DNA of 64,000 nt. It comes from an uncultured Pseudomonadales bacterium. Its GTDB lineage: Bacteria; Pseudomonadota; Gammaproteobacteria; Pseudomonadales; UBA7434. A model generated the notes under the pieces. It did not search any database. It was not told the DNA's origin and saw nothing but the letters and a program-made list of their open reading frames with translations. Shown piece by piece: positions 28,359-38,022 of this stretch (position 1 is the first letter of the stretch; each line of letters begins with the position of its first letter). The stretch covers positions 32,996 through 96,995 of the forward strand of contig CAJQKT010000018.1 in NCBI GenBank assembly GCA_905478995.1, in the 5' to 3' direction. A program made the translations under genes and the position numbers.

Positions 28359-29717
28359 ATGCGTTCATTGTTTCAAAGTACACTTTTACAGCTCGCTTTG
28401 TTCGCAGGCGTGGGGCTAGTGGTTGGCTACGAATTATCGAGCATTTGGGCAGGGCTGGCGCTTGCGGCTGTTATTTACATTGCCATCATGTTGCTAAATT
28501 TTAGGCGGGTTTCCGATTGGTTGTTGTTGGGTGCACGGGTCGAGATACCCGTAGCGAATACTTTTTGGACCACCATTATGGACCAAATATCGCGAATCAT
28601 TCGGAAGTTAGAGGTTGAAAATTCAGCACTGAAAGCCGACGTAGATTTTTTTAAAGACTCTTTTGAGGCGTTGGATAGTGCTGTGGTCGTGATCGATGAG
28701 CGTGGCGAAATTGATTGGGCAAATGTTGCAGCCCAAGCCTTGCTGGGTGTTGCAATAGCTCGTGATAAAGGCGAACTATTGGTTAATTTGATACGTGCCC
28801 CCGAATTTATTAGCTATCTTGATAGCGGGGACTTTTCTAAACCGCTCAAGTTGCATTCTCCTGTAGACCCTAAGTTGAGTTTAGAGATCCAAGCGACACC
28901 TTTTCGGCACGAGTATGTATTAATTTTTGTTCGTGATGTCAGTGATCTTGCTCACTTGGAGAGTATCCGGCAAGATTTTATTGCTAACGTGTCGCATGAG
29001 CTCCGCACACCATTGACTGTGATTACAGGCTATCTTGATATTATTAAGGGGCGCGATGAGCAGATGCCTCCGGCGATGCTACGAGTAGTGGATCAAATGC
29101 TTGAGCAATCACAGCGAATGGATAGCATGGTCAATGATCTTATTTGGTTGTCGCGCCTCGAGACCCTGCCCGAGGGGCAAAAAACCGAGCTGATTCCATT
29201 AGCGGGCTTAATTTTTGGTTTGATAGAGGAAGTGCGGGTCAGTGCTCCTGAAAAAGTGGTTAGTTTCAAGCTTGACCAAGTAGCTGAAGGTTCTTCGTCA
29301 GATTCCGTGGCTACATCTAACAAAGACCTCGCGGTTCCAGCCGTTGAGAGTAGTGTTGCTATCCGAGGTAACTACGACGAGCTGCGCGCGGCTTTTTCCA
29401 ATTTACTCCAAAATGCGATTAAGTATACAGCCGTCGATGGTTGTATAGAAATTATTGGCGCTTGGCAGTGGGATGGCTTCCGATTGAAATTTAAAGACAA
29501 CGGCATTGGCATAGACCCCGTTCATCTGCCGCGTCTGACGGAGCGCTTTTATCGCGTTGATGATAGTCGAACATCAAGTACAGGCGGCACCGGCTTGGGG
29601 CTCGCTATCGTTAAGCATGTTTTAATTCGGCATCAAGCGGAGTTGCATGTGTCGAGTCGGGAGGGGCATGGCTCTTCTTTTACTTGTGTTTTCCCCGCCC
29701 ATCTTGTGACCAAGTAA
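28359..29717 (+). CDS. phoR: Phosphate regulon sensor kinase PhoR
   Basis: A 452-residue inner-membrane histidine kinase. Two close N-terminal helices (about 8-46) have almost no periplasmic loop, as in PhoR, which senses phosphate through the Pst complex and PhoU. A PAS domain follows (about 98-190), then the H-box VSHELRTPLT with His213, N-box NLLQNAIKYT, G1 DNGIGI and G2 GTGLGLAIVK. A Ser-rich insert (about 308-330) sits between the H-box region and the ATPase domain. It phosphorylates PhoB under phosphate starvation and dephosphorylates it otherwise. Confidence 0.94.
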   Translation: MRSLFQSTLLQLALFAGVGLVVGYELSSIWAGLALAAVIYIAIMLLNFRRVSDWLLLGARVEIPVANTFWTTIMDQISRIIRKLEVENSALKADVDFFKDSFEALDSAVVVIDERGEIDWANVAAQALLGVAIARDKGELLVNLIRAPEFISYLDSGDFSKPLKLHSPVDPKLSLEIQATPFRHEYVLIFVRDVSDLAHLESIRQDFIANVSHELRTPLTVITGYLDIIKGRDEQMPPAMLRVVDQMLEQSQRMDSMVNDLIWLSRLETLPEGQKTELIPLAGLIFGLIEEVRVSAPEKVVSFKLDQVAEGSSSDSVATSNKDLAVPAVESSVAIRGNYDELRAAFSNLLQNAIKYTAVDGCIEIIGAWQWDGFRLKFKDNGIGIDPVHLPRLTERFYRVDDSRTSSTGGTGLGLAIVKHVLIRHQAELHVSSREGHGSSFTCVFPAHLVTK

Positions 29718-29789
29718 TCCACTCGCATTTAGCGACTTTTTGGCGTATTGAAATTCGTCTTGATGTTCACAAGGGCTAATTTTTGGACG

Positions 29790-29821
29790 GTCATCAAAGT
29801 GTCATAATTTGGTCGTATTAT
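29790..29821 (+). promoter_or_regulatory. Pho box and promoter of pstS
   Basis: GTCAT at 29790, GTCAT at 29801 and GTCGT at 29812 repeat with an exact 11-base period, as PhoB sites do. TATTAT at 29816-29821 is a fitting -10 element, so the box replaces the -35. It lies 97 bases before the pstS ATG. Confidence 0.75.
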
Positions 29822-29917
29822 CCTTTCACGTTATCAACAAGCGGCGAATGACGGCAATCATTAGGTTTCTTTCGCCCTAGTTATTCATCTGAAGTTTATA
29901 TCTTTGAGGGTTTGTTT

Positions 29918-30961
29918 ATGAAAAGAGTCATTGTTCTTAGCGCGATTGCGCTCGCGATGTCTAATTGGGCGACTGGCAATTCAGAGCGTAATTACATCGA
30001 AGTGGTGGGTTCCTCGACGGTCTATCCATTTGCCACAGCAGTAGCCGAAAGGTTCGGGAAGGGAACGAGCTTTAAAACGCCCAAAATTGAGTCTACCGGG
30101 TCCGGCGGTGGTATGAAACTGTTCTGTAACGGTATTGGCACAGGCCATCCTGATATCACTAACGCGTCGCGACGTATTAAAATCAATGAATACAACATGT
30201 GCCATGAGAACGGCGTGAAGGAAATTGTAGAGGTGCTAATTGGCTACGACGGGATTGCATTCGCCAACTCTAAAGATTCGCCACAGTATTCATTGACCCG
30301 ACAAGACATCTATCTGGCACTGGCCGCAGACATACCGAATCCTGATGGTAGCGAGACCTTTATCAAAAACCCCAATATTACTTGGCAAGACGTGAACGCT
30401 GCGCTGCCTGCGGTAAAAATTGAGGTTTTAGGTCCGCCGCCAACCTCTGGGACACGAGATGCTTTTGTTGAATTGGCATTAGAGGGGGGTTGTAAGGCTT
30501 ATCCATGGGTAAAAGCGCTGAAAAAAGTCAATAAACCCGAGTACAAAAGCCGCTGTCATACCATTCGTGAAGATGGAGCCTATATTGAGGCAGGCGAAAA
30601 CGACAATCTAATTGTGAGCAAGCTTGAAGCGAATCCATCGGCTTTTGGTATTTTTGGATTCAGTTTCTTAGATCAAAATGCGGAAAAAGTTCAGGGCTCA
30701 TTGGTTGACGGCTTCGCACCCACCTTCGAATCGATCGCTGATGGCGACTACAGTGTATCCCGTCCCCTCTACTTTTATGTTAAAAAAGCACATGTGGGCG
30801 TAGTGCCAGGGATAGAGCAATTTTTACGTGAATTCACCAGTGAGGGCGCTTGGGGGGAAGACGGATATTTGGTCGATAAAGGGATGATCCCACTGAGTTT
30901 TGAATTGCGCACCAATATGGCAAAATCAGTCAAGTCACTTAATAATCTTGTGCTGAATTAG
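29918..30961 (+). CDS. pstS: Phosphate-binding protein PstS
   Basis: A 347-residue periplasmic phosphate-binding protein of the ABC importer. The ATG at 29918 has GAGGG 7 bases upstream and gives a signal peptide ending near MSNWATG; the TTG at 29912 is less likely. The phosphate site starts with EVVGSSTVYPFATAVAE and ESTGSGGGMKLFCNG, then ITNASRRI and GPPPTSGTRDAFVELAL, the Ser/Thr/Arg-rich loops that hold phosphate. This is the SphX/PstS-type longer protein common in marine bacteria. It is under the Pho box and is followed by a terminator-like hairpin before pstC. Confidence 0.93.
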   Translation: MKRVIVLSAIALAMSNWATGNSERNYIEVVGSSTVYPFATAVAERFGKGTSFKTPKIESTGSGGGMKLFCNGIGTGHPDITNASRRIKINEYNMCHENGVKEIVEVLIGYDGIAFANSKDSPQYSLTRQDIYLALAADIPNPDGSETFIKNPNITWQDVNAALPAVKIEVLGPPPTSGTRDAFVELALEGGCKAYPWVKALKKVNKPEYKSRCHTIREDGAYIEAGENDNLIVSKLEANPSAFGIFGFSFLDQNAEKVQGSLVDGFAPTFESIADGDYSVSRPLYFYVKKAHVGVVPGIEQFLREFTSEGAWGEDGYLVDKGMIPLSFELRTNMAKSVKSLNNLVLN

Positions 30962-30991
30962 CAACTGTTTATTGACACAAAAGAGTAGACC

Positions 30992-31018
30992 AAAAGCCAG
31001 CTCAAAATGCTGGCTTTT
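30992..31018 (+). terminator. Intercistronic terminator-like hairpin after pstS
   Basis: AAAAGCCAGC and GCTGGCTTTT pair perfectly (10 bp) around a 7-base loop, with a short T-run. It lies between pstS and pstC and could let most transcripts end after pstS. Confidence 0.75.
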
Positions 31019-31131
31019 GTTATTCTCTACGGGTATAAAGGGCGCCGAATTGTATGCACGCAGGTTAAGAATAGTCGTCTTTGTATTAGCGACTGCTCAA
31101 CCTTAATTTTCAAAAGCATTGATTGATATCT

Positions 31132-32508
31132 ATGTCACTTAGCACACTATTTACCGTAGCTCTCGTAGTCGTCATTCTAGCGTTCTACACCGGTCAACGT
31201 AAGGCCTTGGGCTTTCGTATGGGCGGGGGCAGATCCCACTCTTTACCTTTTTACCACGGCTCTTGGTTTGCTGTGTGCGTTCTACTGCCAGCAGCGCTCT
31301 TCTTGTTACTTTGGTCGGTGGGCGATGGCGCAGTTATTAAGTCGATTATTTTAGCGGACCTACCCGAGCCTTTTGCTAGCCAGTCTAAGCAAGAAATTCT
31401 GCTGGTTTACAGCGAAATTACGCAGCTCGGTCAGTCATCATTTGTCTCCAACAATGCTGCCGCATTAGCCGCTAGTGGTAAAGAATTTCAGGCTTTGCAT
31501 AGCTTGAGCGCTCAGTTGAAATACAGTTTTGCTAGCGTTCTCGTATTAATAGGCGCAATTTATGGCTGGACGCGTTTACGACCTCATTTTAACGCGAGGG
31601 TCAAGTTCGAAGGGGCTGTGCGTAAGGTCTTATTTTTGTCGGCTAGCGTTGCCATACTGACAACGCTAGGCATCATTTTTTCTGTGCTGTTTGAGGCTTT
31701 ACGGTTTTTCGACTCGGTTTCGATTGTAGACTTTATTTTTGGTACTCACTGGAGTCCGCAAATGTCTATTCGGGAAGATCAAGTAGGCTCTTCGGGTGCT
31801 TTTGGTGCTGTGCCATTGTTTGTCGGAACGCTACTCATATCGGCGATAGCCATGTTAGTTGCCGTACCCGTGGGCTTAATGTCAGCAATTTATTTATCGG
31901 AATACGCCAGTCGCCGTTTTCGTGCATGGGCAAAACCTTTGCTAGAAGTTTTGGCGGGTATTCCAACCGTAGTGTATGGTTTTTTTGCGGCCATAACGGT
32001 CGCGCCATTGCTGCGTAATGTAGGAGAGACGTTGGGCCTAAGCGTGGCCTCAGAGAGTGCCCTAGCGGTAGGGCTCGTTATGGGTGTGATGATCATTCCC
32101 TTCGTTTCGTCATTGTCAGACGATGTGATTAACGCAGTGCCTCAGACAATGCGCGATGGCTCTTATGGTTTGGGTGCCACGCGCTCTGAAACGATTCGGC
32201 AGGTGATTATTCCAGCTGCGTTACCGGGTATTGTTGGTAGTGTATTGCTAGCGGTTTCAAGGGCCATCGGTGAAACGATGATTGTGGTGATGGCTGCAGG
32301 GCTCTCTGCTAGATTGACCGTAAACCCACTTGAAGCAGTCACCACCGTTACGGTGCAAATTGTGACGTTGCTAGTGGGTGATCAAGAGTTTGATTCTCCT
32401 AAAACCCTGGCAGCGTTTGCGCTGGGTTTGATGTTGTTTATTACAACGCTTTGCTTAAATATTATTGCTTTACATATCGTTCGCAGGTATCGCGAGCAAT
32501 ATGATTAG
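31132..32508 (+). CDS. pstC: Phosphate ABC transporter permease PstC
   Basis: A 458-residue inner-membrane permease of the Pst importer. It has an N-terminal helix, a second helix near 42-62, a periplasmic segment (about 65-125), another helix, then the conserved permease core with the six-helix pattern and the EAA-loop GSYGLGATRSETIRQVIIPAALPGI. It is longer than E. coli PstC (about 320) because of the N-terminal extension, as in other marine gammaproteobacteria. ATG at 31132 is preferred to TTG at 31123. pstA follows 56 bases later. Confidence 0.9.
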   Translation: MSLSTLFTVALVVVILAFYTGQRKALGFRMGGGRSHSLPFYHGSWFAVCVLLPAALFLLLWSVGDGAVIKSIILADLPEPFASQSKQEILLVYSEITQLGQSSFVSNNAAALAASGKEFQALHSLSAQLKYSFASVLVLIGAIYGWTRLRPHFNARVKFEGAVRKVLFLSASVAILTTLGIIFSVLFEALRFFDSVSIVDFIFGTHWSPQMSIREDQVGSSGAFGAVPLFVGTLLISAIAMLVAVPVGLMSAIYLSEYASRRFRAWAKPLLEVLAGIPTVVYGFFAAITVAPLLRNVGETLGLSVASESALAVGLVMGVMIIPFVSSLSDDVINAVPQTMRDGSYGLGATRSETIRQVIIPAALPGIVGSVLLAVSRAIGETMIVVMAAGLSARLTVNPLEAVTTVTVQIVTLLVGDQEFDSPKTLAAFALGLMLFITTLCLNIIALHIVRRYREQYD

Positions 32509-32564
32509 CCCCCCGCTAGTGGTTATCCTTTCGGCCAATATTTTTTTACATTGAATGATTTGTT

Positions 32565-33845
32565 ATGTCGCAAACTACCATTGATATTGTTAACAAAAAT
32601 CTCGCTAAACGCTATGCGCGCGAGAAGCGCTTCAGGCTTTTAGGTTTTGGGTCTGTAATGATTGGTTTCGCCGCCTTGGTGTTTCTGCTTGTCACTATTG
32701 TTGGCGACGGCTGGGGCGCGTTTAAGCAATCATCAGTGCGCTTGCAGCTCAATTTTGATCAGTCTGTTCTCAGCATCGAGGATGTGGCAGACGAAGAGCA
32801 GTGGCAATATGGAAATTATATTGGCGTGATTAAAGCGGCTTTGCGAGAACGTTTTCCGGAGATGACCTCTCGAGCACAAAAAAAATTGATTTACCGTGTG
32901 GTCAGCCCTGGAGCTGATCACCAAGTGCGTCAATTATTGAAAAAGAATCCCGAGTGGCTTGGCTCTAGACAAGAGGTATGGCTGCCAGCGGATGACGATA
33001 TAGATTCTTTTGTTAAAGGGCATGTCGATCGCAGTCTGCCAGAGAGCGATAGGCGAATTAAAGATACTCAAATCGTATTAGTTGATGCGCTGCAAGAATC
33101 CGGCGACTTAAAATTGAAATTCAATACGCTGCTTTTCACAGCTGGAGATTCTCGTGAACCAGAGCAGGCCGGTATTCGCGGTGCTTTAGTAGGCTCGTTT
33201 CTAACGTTGCTAGTGACCCTTAGTTTGTCCTTTCCTATTGGTGTTGCGGCAGCCCTATACTTAGAAGAGTTTGCACCAAAAAACCGTTTTACCGATGTAA
33301 TTGAAGTGAATATCAATAATTTGGCTGCTGTTCCCTCCATCGTTTTTGGCCTGTTAGGGCTTGCGGTTTTTCTGAATGTATTTGGTTTGCCTCGCTCCGT
33401 GCCTTTACTGGGTGGTATCGTGCTGACCTTAATGACGTTGCCGACGATCATAATCTCCAGTCGTGCAGCCCTTAAAGCCGTTCCTCCCTCTATCAAAGAG
33501 GCCGCTTTAGGGTTAGGGGCCTCAAAGATGCAAGTTATCTTTCATCATGTATTACCCTTAGCTTTGCCGGGTATGCTCACTGGAGCTATTATCGGCATGG
33601 CGCAAGCGCTTGGCGAAACAGCGCCGTTGTTGATGATAGGAATGGTAGCTTTTATTGTCGATGTTCCCGGATCACTTACTGATCCGGCTACCGTATTACC
33701 GGTGCAGATATTCTTGTGGTCGGACAGTCCCGAAAGAGCATTTATTGAGCGCACATCAGGCGCAATTATGGTGTTATTAACGTTCCTCATCACAATGAAT
33801 GCTATTGCGGTATTGTTACGCAAGCGTTTTGAGCGACGGTGGTAG
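32565..33845 (+). CDS. pstA: Phosphate ABC transporter permease PstA
   Basis: A 426-residue permease, the partner of PstC. The first helix is at about 26-46. A long periplasmic domain (about 50-200) precedes the core, which begins GIRGALVGSFLTLLVTLSLSF and includes the EAA-loop IKEAALGLGASKMQVIFHHV and LPGMLTGAIIGMAQALGETAPL. E. coli PstA is about 296 residues, so this is the extended type. In the membrane it pairs with PstC, and PstB docks on the EAA loops. It ends 94 bases before pstB. Confidence 0.9.
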   Translation: MSQTTIDIVNKNLAKRYAREKRFRLLGFGSVMIGFAALVFLLVTIVGDGWGAFKQSSVRLQLNFDQSVLSIEDVADEEQWQYGNYIGVIKAALRERFPEMTSRAQKKLIYRVVSPGADHQVRQLLKKNPEWLGSRQEVWLPADDDIDSFVKGHVDRSLPESDRRIKDTQIVLVDALQESGDLKLKFNTLLFTAGDSREPEQAGIRGALVGSFLTLLVTLSLSFPIGVAAALYLEEFAPKNRFTDVIEVNINNLAAVPSIVFGLLGLAVFLNVFGLPRSVPLLGGIVLTLMTLPTIIISSRAALKAVPPSIKEAALGLGASKMQVIFHHVLPLALPGMLTGAIIGMAQALGETAPLLMIGMVAFIVDVPGSLTDPATVLPVQIFLWSDSPERAFIERTSGAIMVLLTFLITMNAIAVLLRKRFERRW

Positions 33846-33939
33846 CGCTCAACAACTTTGCAAGATGGCTTTATATTTGAGTCATCCTGAATGAAACGCA
33901 ATACATTTTTGCTTTCATCACTTAATGTTCAACTAGATT

Positions 33940-34827
33940 ATGCCAAGTGGGAAGATAACTTCTGTGACAGAGCAAACGAACCAACTACAGACTGCGCCGT
34001 CGACCGGTGAGACAAAGTTAGCTAATCGAGCCAATGATTATTCGCAAACAGTGGGTAACATTCGCGTTGATAGTCCTAAAATGTCGATGAGTAATGTCGA
34101 TGTTTTTTATGGCGATAAGCAAGCGATTTTTGATGTGAGTCTTGATATTGCCAAGAATGAAGTGATCGCCATGATCGGCCCATCGGGCTGTGGCAAATCG
34201 ACATTCTTGCGCTGTTTGAATCGCATGAACGATACCATCGATATTTGTCGAGTGAGCGGCAAGATATTATTAGAGCATGAAGATATATACGACGCAAAGT
34301 TAGATGTCGTTCCGCTGCGTGCTCGTGTGGGTATTGTTTTTCAAAAGCCCAACCCGTTTCCCAAGTCGATCTACGATAACGTGGCTTACGGCCCAAGAAT
34401 ACATGGGCTTGCCACAAGTAAAGTTGAGCTTGATGAAATTGTAGAGACGAGCTTGAAAAGAGCGGGGCTTTGGAATGAGGCTAAAGATAGGTTAGATCAG
34501 CCTGGTACTGGATTGTCGGGTGGCCAGCAGCAACGTTTGTGTATTGCTCGCACGATTGCGGTGAGTCCAGAGGTGATCTTAATGGATGAGCCATGCTCGG
34601 CATTAGATCCCATCGCTACCGCGCGCATTGAAGAGTTGATTGATGAGCTGCGCAGCAACTACACCATTGCTATAGTTACTCACTCTATGCAGCAGGCTGC
34701 GCGTGTGTCTAACCGCACAGCATACTTCCATCTGGGTTACTTGGTTGAAGTTGGGAAAACGAACGACATTTTTACCAACCCAAACCATAAGCTGACAGAA
34801 GACTACATAACGGGTCGTTTTGGTTAA
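33940..34827 (+). CDS. pstB: Phosphate ABC transporter ATPase PstB
   Basis: A 295-residue ATPase driving phosphate import. After a 45-residue polar N-terminal extension come Walker [10 protein letters not shown] (about 80), the PstB-type LRCLNRMND, the Q-loop VFQKPNPFP, signature [13 protein letters not shown], Walker [14 protein letters not shown] and H-loop [12 protein letters not shown] at 33964 could be the true start, since GGGAAG lies about 9 bases before it; the ATG at 33940 is kept. phoU follows 19 bases later. PstB also takes part in PhoR signalling with PhoU. Confidence 0.94.
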   Translation: MPSGKITSVTEQTNQLQTAPSTGETKLANRANDYSQTVGNIRVDSPKMSMSNVDVFYGDKQAIFDVSLDIAKNEVIAMIGPSGCGKSTFLRCLNRMNDTIDICRVSGKILLEHEDIYDAKLDVVPLRARVGIVFQKPNPFPKSIYDNVAYGPRIHGLATSKVELDEIVETSLKRAGLWNEAKDRLDQPGTGLSGGQQQRLCIARTIAVSPEVILMDEPCSALDPIATARIEELIDELRSNYTIAIVTHSMQQAARVSNRTAYFHLGYLVEVGKTNDIFTNPNHKLTEDYITGRFG

Positions 34828-34846
34828 TTGTAAATAGGACGAAATC

Positions 34847-35563
34847 ATGAATTCTGATAATAGTAGCGGTCATATCTCGCAGCGTTTTGACGATGAATTA
34901 GATGCGGTGAAAAGTCAGCTGACTGAAATGGGTGGCATAGTCGAAAAGCAAGTCAGCGATGCTATTGCGTCATTGCTCGATGCGGATGCGTTGTTGGCTG
35001 AAAAAGTGGTAAAAAAAGATAAGTCGATTAACACTTTAGAGGTATCAATAGACGAAGATTGCGCATTAATTCTCGCGCGGCGCCAGCCGGCAGCGCGAGA
35101 CCTCCGCTTAGTTTTGTCGATCATTAAAACCACCACTGACCTTGAGCGTATTGGCGATGAAGCCGATAAGATGGCCACACAGGCCATTAATCTTGCTGAA
35201 GAGGGAAAAGCACCGCATGGTTATGTCGAAATTCGGCATATTGGCCAGCATGTCTCTAAAATGTTGTCGCAGGCGCTTGACTGTTTTGTGAGGCAAGATG
35301 TTGAGTTGGCTCTTAGGGTGGCGCAGGAAGACAAGGCGGTGGATCTTGAATACGGTACGGCCTTACGAGCTATGATGACCTATATGATCGAAGATCCGCG
35401 CAGCATTACCCGCGTAATGAGTATTATGTGGTCGTTGCGCGCGCTTGAACGAATAGGTGATCATGCGCGCAATATTGCCGAACATGTGATTTATCTCGTT
35501 AAAGGCGACGATGTGCGGCACCTAGGCCTGAAAAAAATGGCTGAGAAAGTGCACGAGACATAA
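34847..35563 (+). CDS. phoU: Phosphate signalling protein PhoU
   Basis: A 238-residue all-helical protein of two three-helix PhoU repeats. The repeated metal-binding motifs are visible: LILARRQPAARDLRLVLSII with DLERIGDEADKMA in the first half, and RVMSIMWSLRALERIGDHARNIAEHV in the second. PhoU links the Pst transporter to PhoR so that the kinase is quiet when phosphate is ample. It is the last gene of the pst transcript and is followed by a strong terminator. Confidence 0.95.
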   Translation: MNSDNSSGHISQRFDDELDAVKSQLTEMGGIVEKQVSDAIASLLDADALLAEKVVKKDKSINTLEVSIDEDCALILARRQPAARDLRLVLSIIKTTTDLERIGDEADKMATQAINLAEEGKAPHGYVEIRHIGQHVSKMLSQALDCFVRQDVELALRVAQEDKAVDLEYGTALRAMMTYMIEDPRSITRVMSIMWSLRALERIGDHARNIAEHVIYLVKGDDVRHLGLKKMAEKVHET

Positions 35564-35647
35564 CAGTTGCTTTTGGGGCGCAATGCTGGCCCTGAAGCAG
35601 GGCGGCGCGAGGACTGGGTTGGTAGCGACGTCGTATGATTACTTTAG

Positions 35648-35673
35648 AAGCCCCTGGATTAGGGGCTTTTTTT
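35648..35673 (+). terminator. Rho-independent terminator after phoU
   Basis: AAGCCCCT and AGGGGCTT pair around GGATT and are followed by T7. It separates phoU from the convergent pit gene. Confidence 0.9.
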
Positions 35674-35712
35674 GTTGTCGCTTTTTTATGTAAGATCAAG
35701 AATCCTCAGTGT

Positions 35713-36996
35713 TTATCCAAAGATTCCCTTAAAGAAAAAGAAGAATAAAATGGCCAGGGCAGCGCCGGCTGGCAATGTAATGACCCAAGACATAAAGATA
35801 GTGCCAACCACGCGTAAGTTCAACGCGCCAATACCGCGTGCCATACCAACGCCTAATACCGCACCGACTAAAGTATGCGTAGTTGAAATGGGTAGGCCAG
35901 TGGCGGATGCAAAAACAACCGTGGTTGCTGCACCTAGCTCGGCAGCGAAGCCGCGACTTGGCGTAAGCTCTGTAATTTTTCGCCCTATGGTTGCCATTAC
36001 TTTGAAGCCGTAGGTTGCGAGACCAATAGCAATACCGGCAGCACCTAAGAGCAAAACCCAGTTGGGCAGCGCGGATTTGGCAACAATAACCCCTTCGTTT
36101 TTAATGACACCAACTACTGCGGCTAACGGACCAATGGCATTTGCTACGTCGTTAGATCCATGGGCAAATGCCATGGCACACGCAGTGAATATCATTAAGA
36201 CGCTAAATACTTTTTCTACATTAACAAATCGGTTTTGAGAGGGGTCAACCGGCTCTACTTTAATGTTACGAAGCAGTAAAATACCTAGCCCAGCGACAAC
36301 AAGTCCCACCAATGCAGCCGTGGGCAGCGCATTGGCAAATTTACTCTCGAAACCATAGTCCACTGCAACGCCAATATGCTTAAAGCCCTTCAGCAGAGTG
36401 ACCATGGCAATCATAAAGCCGACGGCAAAAATATAATACGGAACATATTTTTTTGCATTTTCAAATGGCGTGGCAGTATTAATTATCAGCCGCTGCACGC
36501 TCATAAATAACCCGAATGAAATGACGCCTGCAAGAACGGGCGACACCACCCAACTGGCGACAATTTGCGATACTTTCCCCCAATTTACAGCATCAACCGA
36601 AATGCCCACTGCCGCAAAACCAACGAGGGCGCCTACGATAGAATGCGTGGTTGAGACCGGCCAGCCGGCCATGCTCGCTATCAAAAGCCAAATGCCCGCA
36701 GCTAAAAGCGCAGAAATCATGCCATAGACTAATAGCTCTGGTGAGCCGTCTAGGGCGGTTGGATCGAGTATACCCTTGCGAATTGTGGCGGTGACTTCGC
36801 CGCCTGCAAGGTAGGCACCGGCGAACTCGAAAACCATCGCGATTGCGATGGCTTGTTTAACCGTTAGTGCTCGTGCGCCAACTGAAGTGCCCATAGCGTT
36901 GGCAACGTCATTGGCTCCAACTCCCCAGGCCATAAAAAAGCCAAAAACGCAGGCGAGTATTAACAGTATGTGGCCATGCTGAGCTATGACTTCCAT
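35713..36996 (-). CDS. pit: PiT-family low-affinity phosphate permease
   Basis: A 427-residue inner-membrane phosphate transporter with about ten helices. The duplicated PiT signature is present twice: WGVGANDVANAMGTSVGAR (about 25) and FAHGSNDVANAIGPLAAVV (about 278), each followed by a helix with the conserved PVSTTHSIVGALVG or PISTTHTLVGAVLG. The family moves metal-phosphate or phosphate with a cation (protons or sodium), at low affinity compared with Pst. It lies downstream of the DUF47 gene on the same strand (126-base gap), the usual pit operon arrangement. Confidence 0.92.
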   Translation of the reverse strand: MEVIAQHGHILLILACVFGFFMAWGVGANDVANAMGTSVGARALTVKQAIAIAMVFEFAGAYLAGGEVTATIRKGILDPTALDGSPELLVYGMISALLAAGIWLLIASMAGWPVSTTHSIVGALVGFAAVGISVDAVNWGKVSQIVASWVVSPVLAGVISFGLFMSVQRLIINTATPFENAKKYVPYYIFAVGFMIAMVTLLKGFKHIGVAVDYGFESKFANALPTAALVGLVVAGLGILLLRNIKVEPVDPSQNRFVNVEKVFSVLMIFTACAMAFAHGSNDVANAIGPLAAVVGVIKNEGVIVAKSALPNWVLLLGAAGIAIGLATYGFKVMATIGRKITELTPSRGFAAELGAATTVVFASATGLPISTTHTLVGAVLGVGMARGIGALNLRVVGTIFMSWVITLPAGAALAILFFFFFKGIFG

Positions 36997-37122
36997 CGTA
37001 ATTCCTTACACTTATATGCGGGTCGTTGCCGCAATGACTTACTCATAATTTGAGCAAGTTTCAGTATTATTAGTAAAAGTATGTATCGCTCAGCGATGCT
37101 GCACAGTTTATTGGTTGTTCGG

Positions 37123-37800
37123 TTATTTTGAGATAAGTAGTTGCATTAACGAACCTACCTTTTGAGCTCGGTCGGCAAGATCACCGATCCATTCGATGAC
37201 TTGGTATAAAAACATCGCTTCAATAGGAGGTAATTGATCCTCTATTTTGAACAGCTCCGCTCGCACTTGTACTTGCAATCGGTCGTTTTCATTTTCTAAG
37301 TTGTCAAGCTCCGTTATTAAGCCCTGAACTAGGTCAAGTACATTGCCTCTGAAACCAGCTTCTACAAGCTCATCCATTTCCTGTATAGCTCTTACCGCCT
37401 GAGCCGATGTTGCAACGGCCGTCTTACTGTATTCAAGCATGATCGAGGCAATGCTGTTGGGTATAACTATTTTTCTACCTAGCATCAAGCCACTAATGTC
37501 TTTGGCTCTATTGGCAATCTTATCTTGTCGTGTAATCAGATTCAGTAAGTCGGAGCGATTCACCGGCAGCCAAAGACTTTTAGGAAGGTGCAGGCGAATA
37601 TCCTTTTTAATTTGGTCAGCGTCACTTTCCAAATCGCTGATAGTTTGCTGGATAGTTGTCGCTAGCTCCCAATCATTATTTATACTGGCTTCGATAAAAG
37701 GGATGAGCTGTTCGGCACATTCTTGCGCTTTTACAATATGATCTTGAATTGGGCTGAAAGGCGATTGCGCAAAGAGATTGCCGAATAAATTGCGTGCCAT
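37123..37800 (-). CDS. DUF47/PhoU-like Pit accessory protein
   Basis: A 225-residue all-helical protein distantly related to PhoU (TIGR00153/DUF47 type). It starts MARNLFGNLFAQSPFSPIQDH, a family-typical N-terminus, and has DLESDADQIKKDIRLHLPKS with the metal-site-like acidic/His spacing and VIEWIGDLADRAQ near the C-terminus. The ATG at 37800 has CAGGAG upstream; a frame reading further upstream adds 12 unsupported residues. Such proteins are encoded with pit and are thought to control phosphate flux through it. Confidence 0.88.
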   Translation of the reverse strand: MARNLFGNLFAQSPFSPIQDHIVKAQECAEQLIPFIEASINNDWELATTIQQTISDLESDADQIKKDIRLHLPKSLWLPVNRSDLLNLITRQDKIANRAKDISGLMLGRKIVIPNSIASIMLEYSKTAVATSAQAVRAIQEMDELVEAGFRGNVLDLVQGLITELDNLENENDRLQVQVRAELFKIEDQLPPIEAMFLYQVIEWIGDLADRAQKVGSLMQLLISK

Positions 37801-38022
37801 GTTCAGCTCCTGAAAGGTGAGTAAGCAGAGGCCCAATCATATGACTATTTTCAGCCTTGGGCTAGTACAGTTGTTGGGCACACAATAGCTTAAAATGGTT
37901 CAGCAAAGCCGCTTAATTTTTATTGAATGTTAAACCAAAATGTCTGCGAGTGCAGCCAGTGCTGAAATTTTTTCTGCGTTGCGGTACGCTGCGCCCTTTG
38001 TTCAACAAGTTGGCATAGGCTT

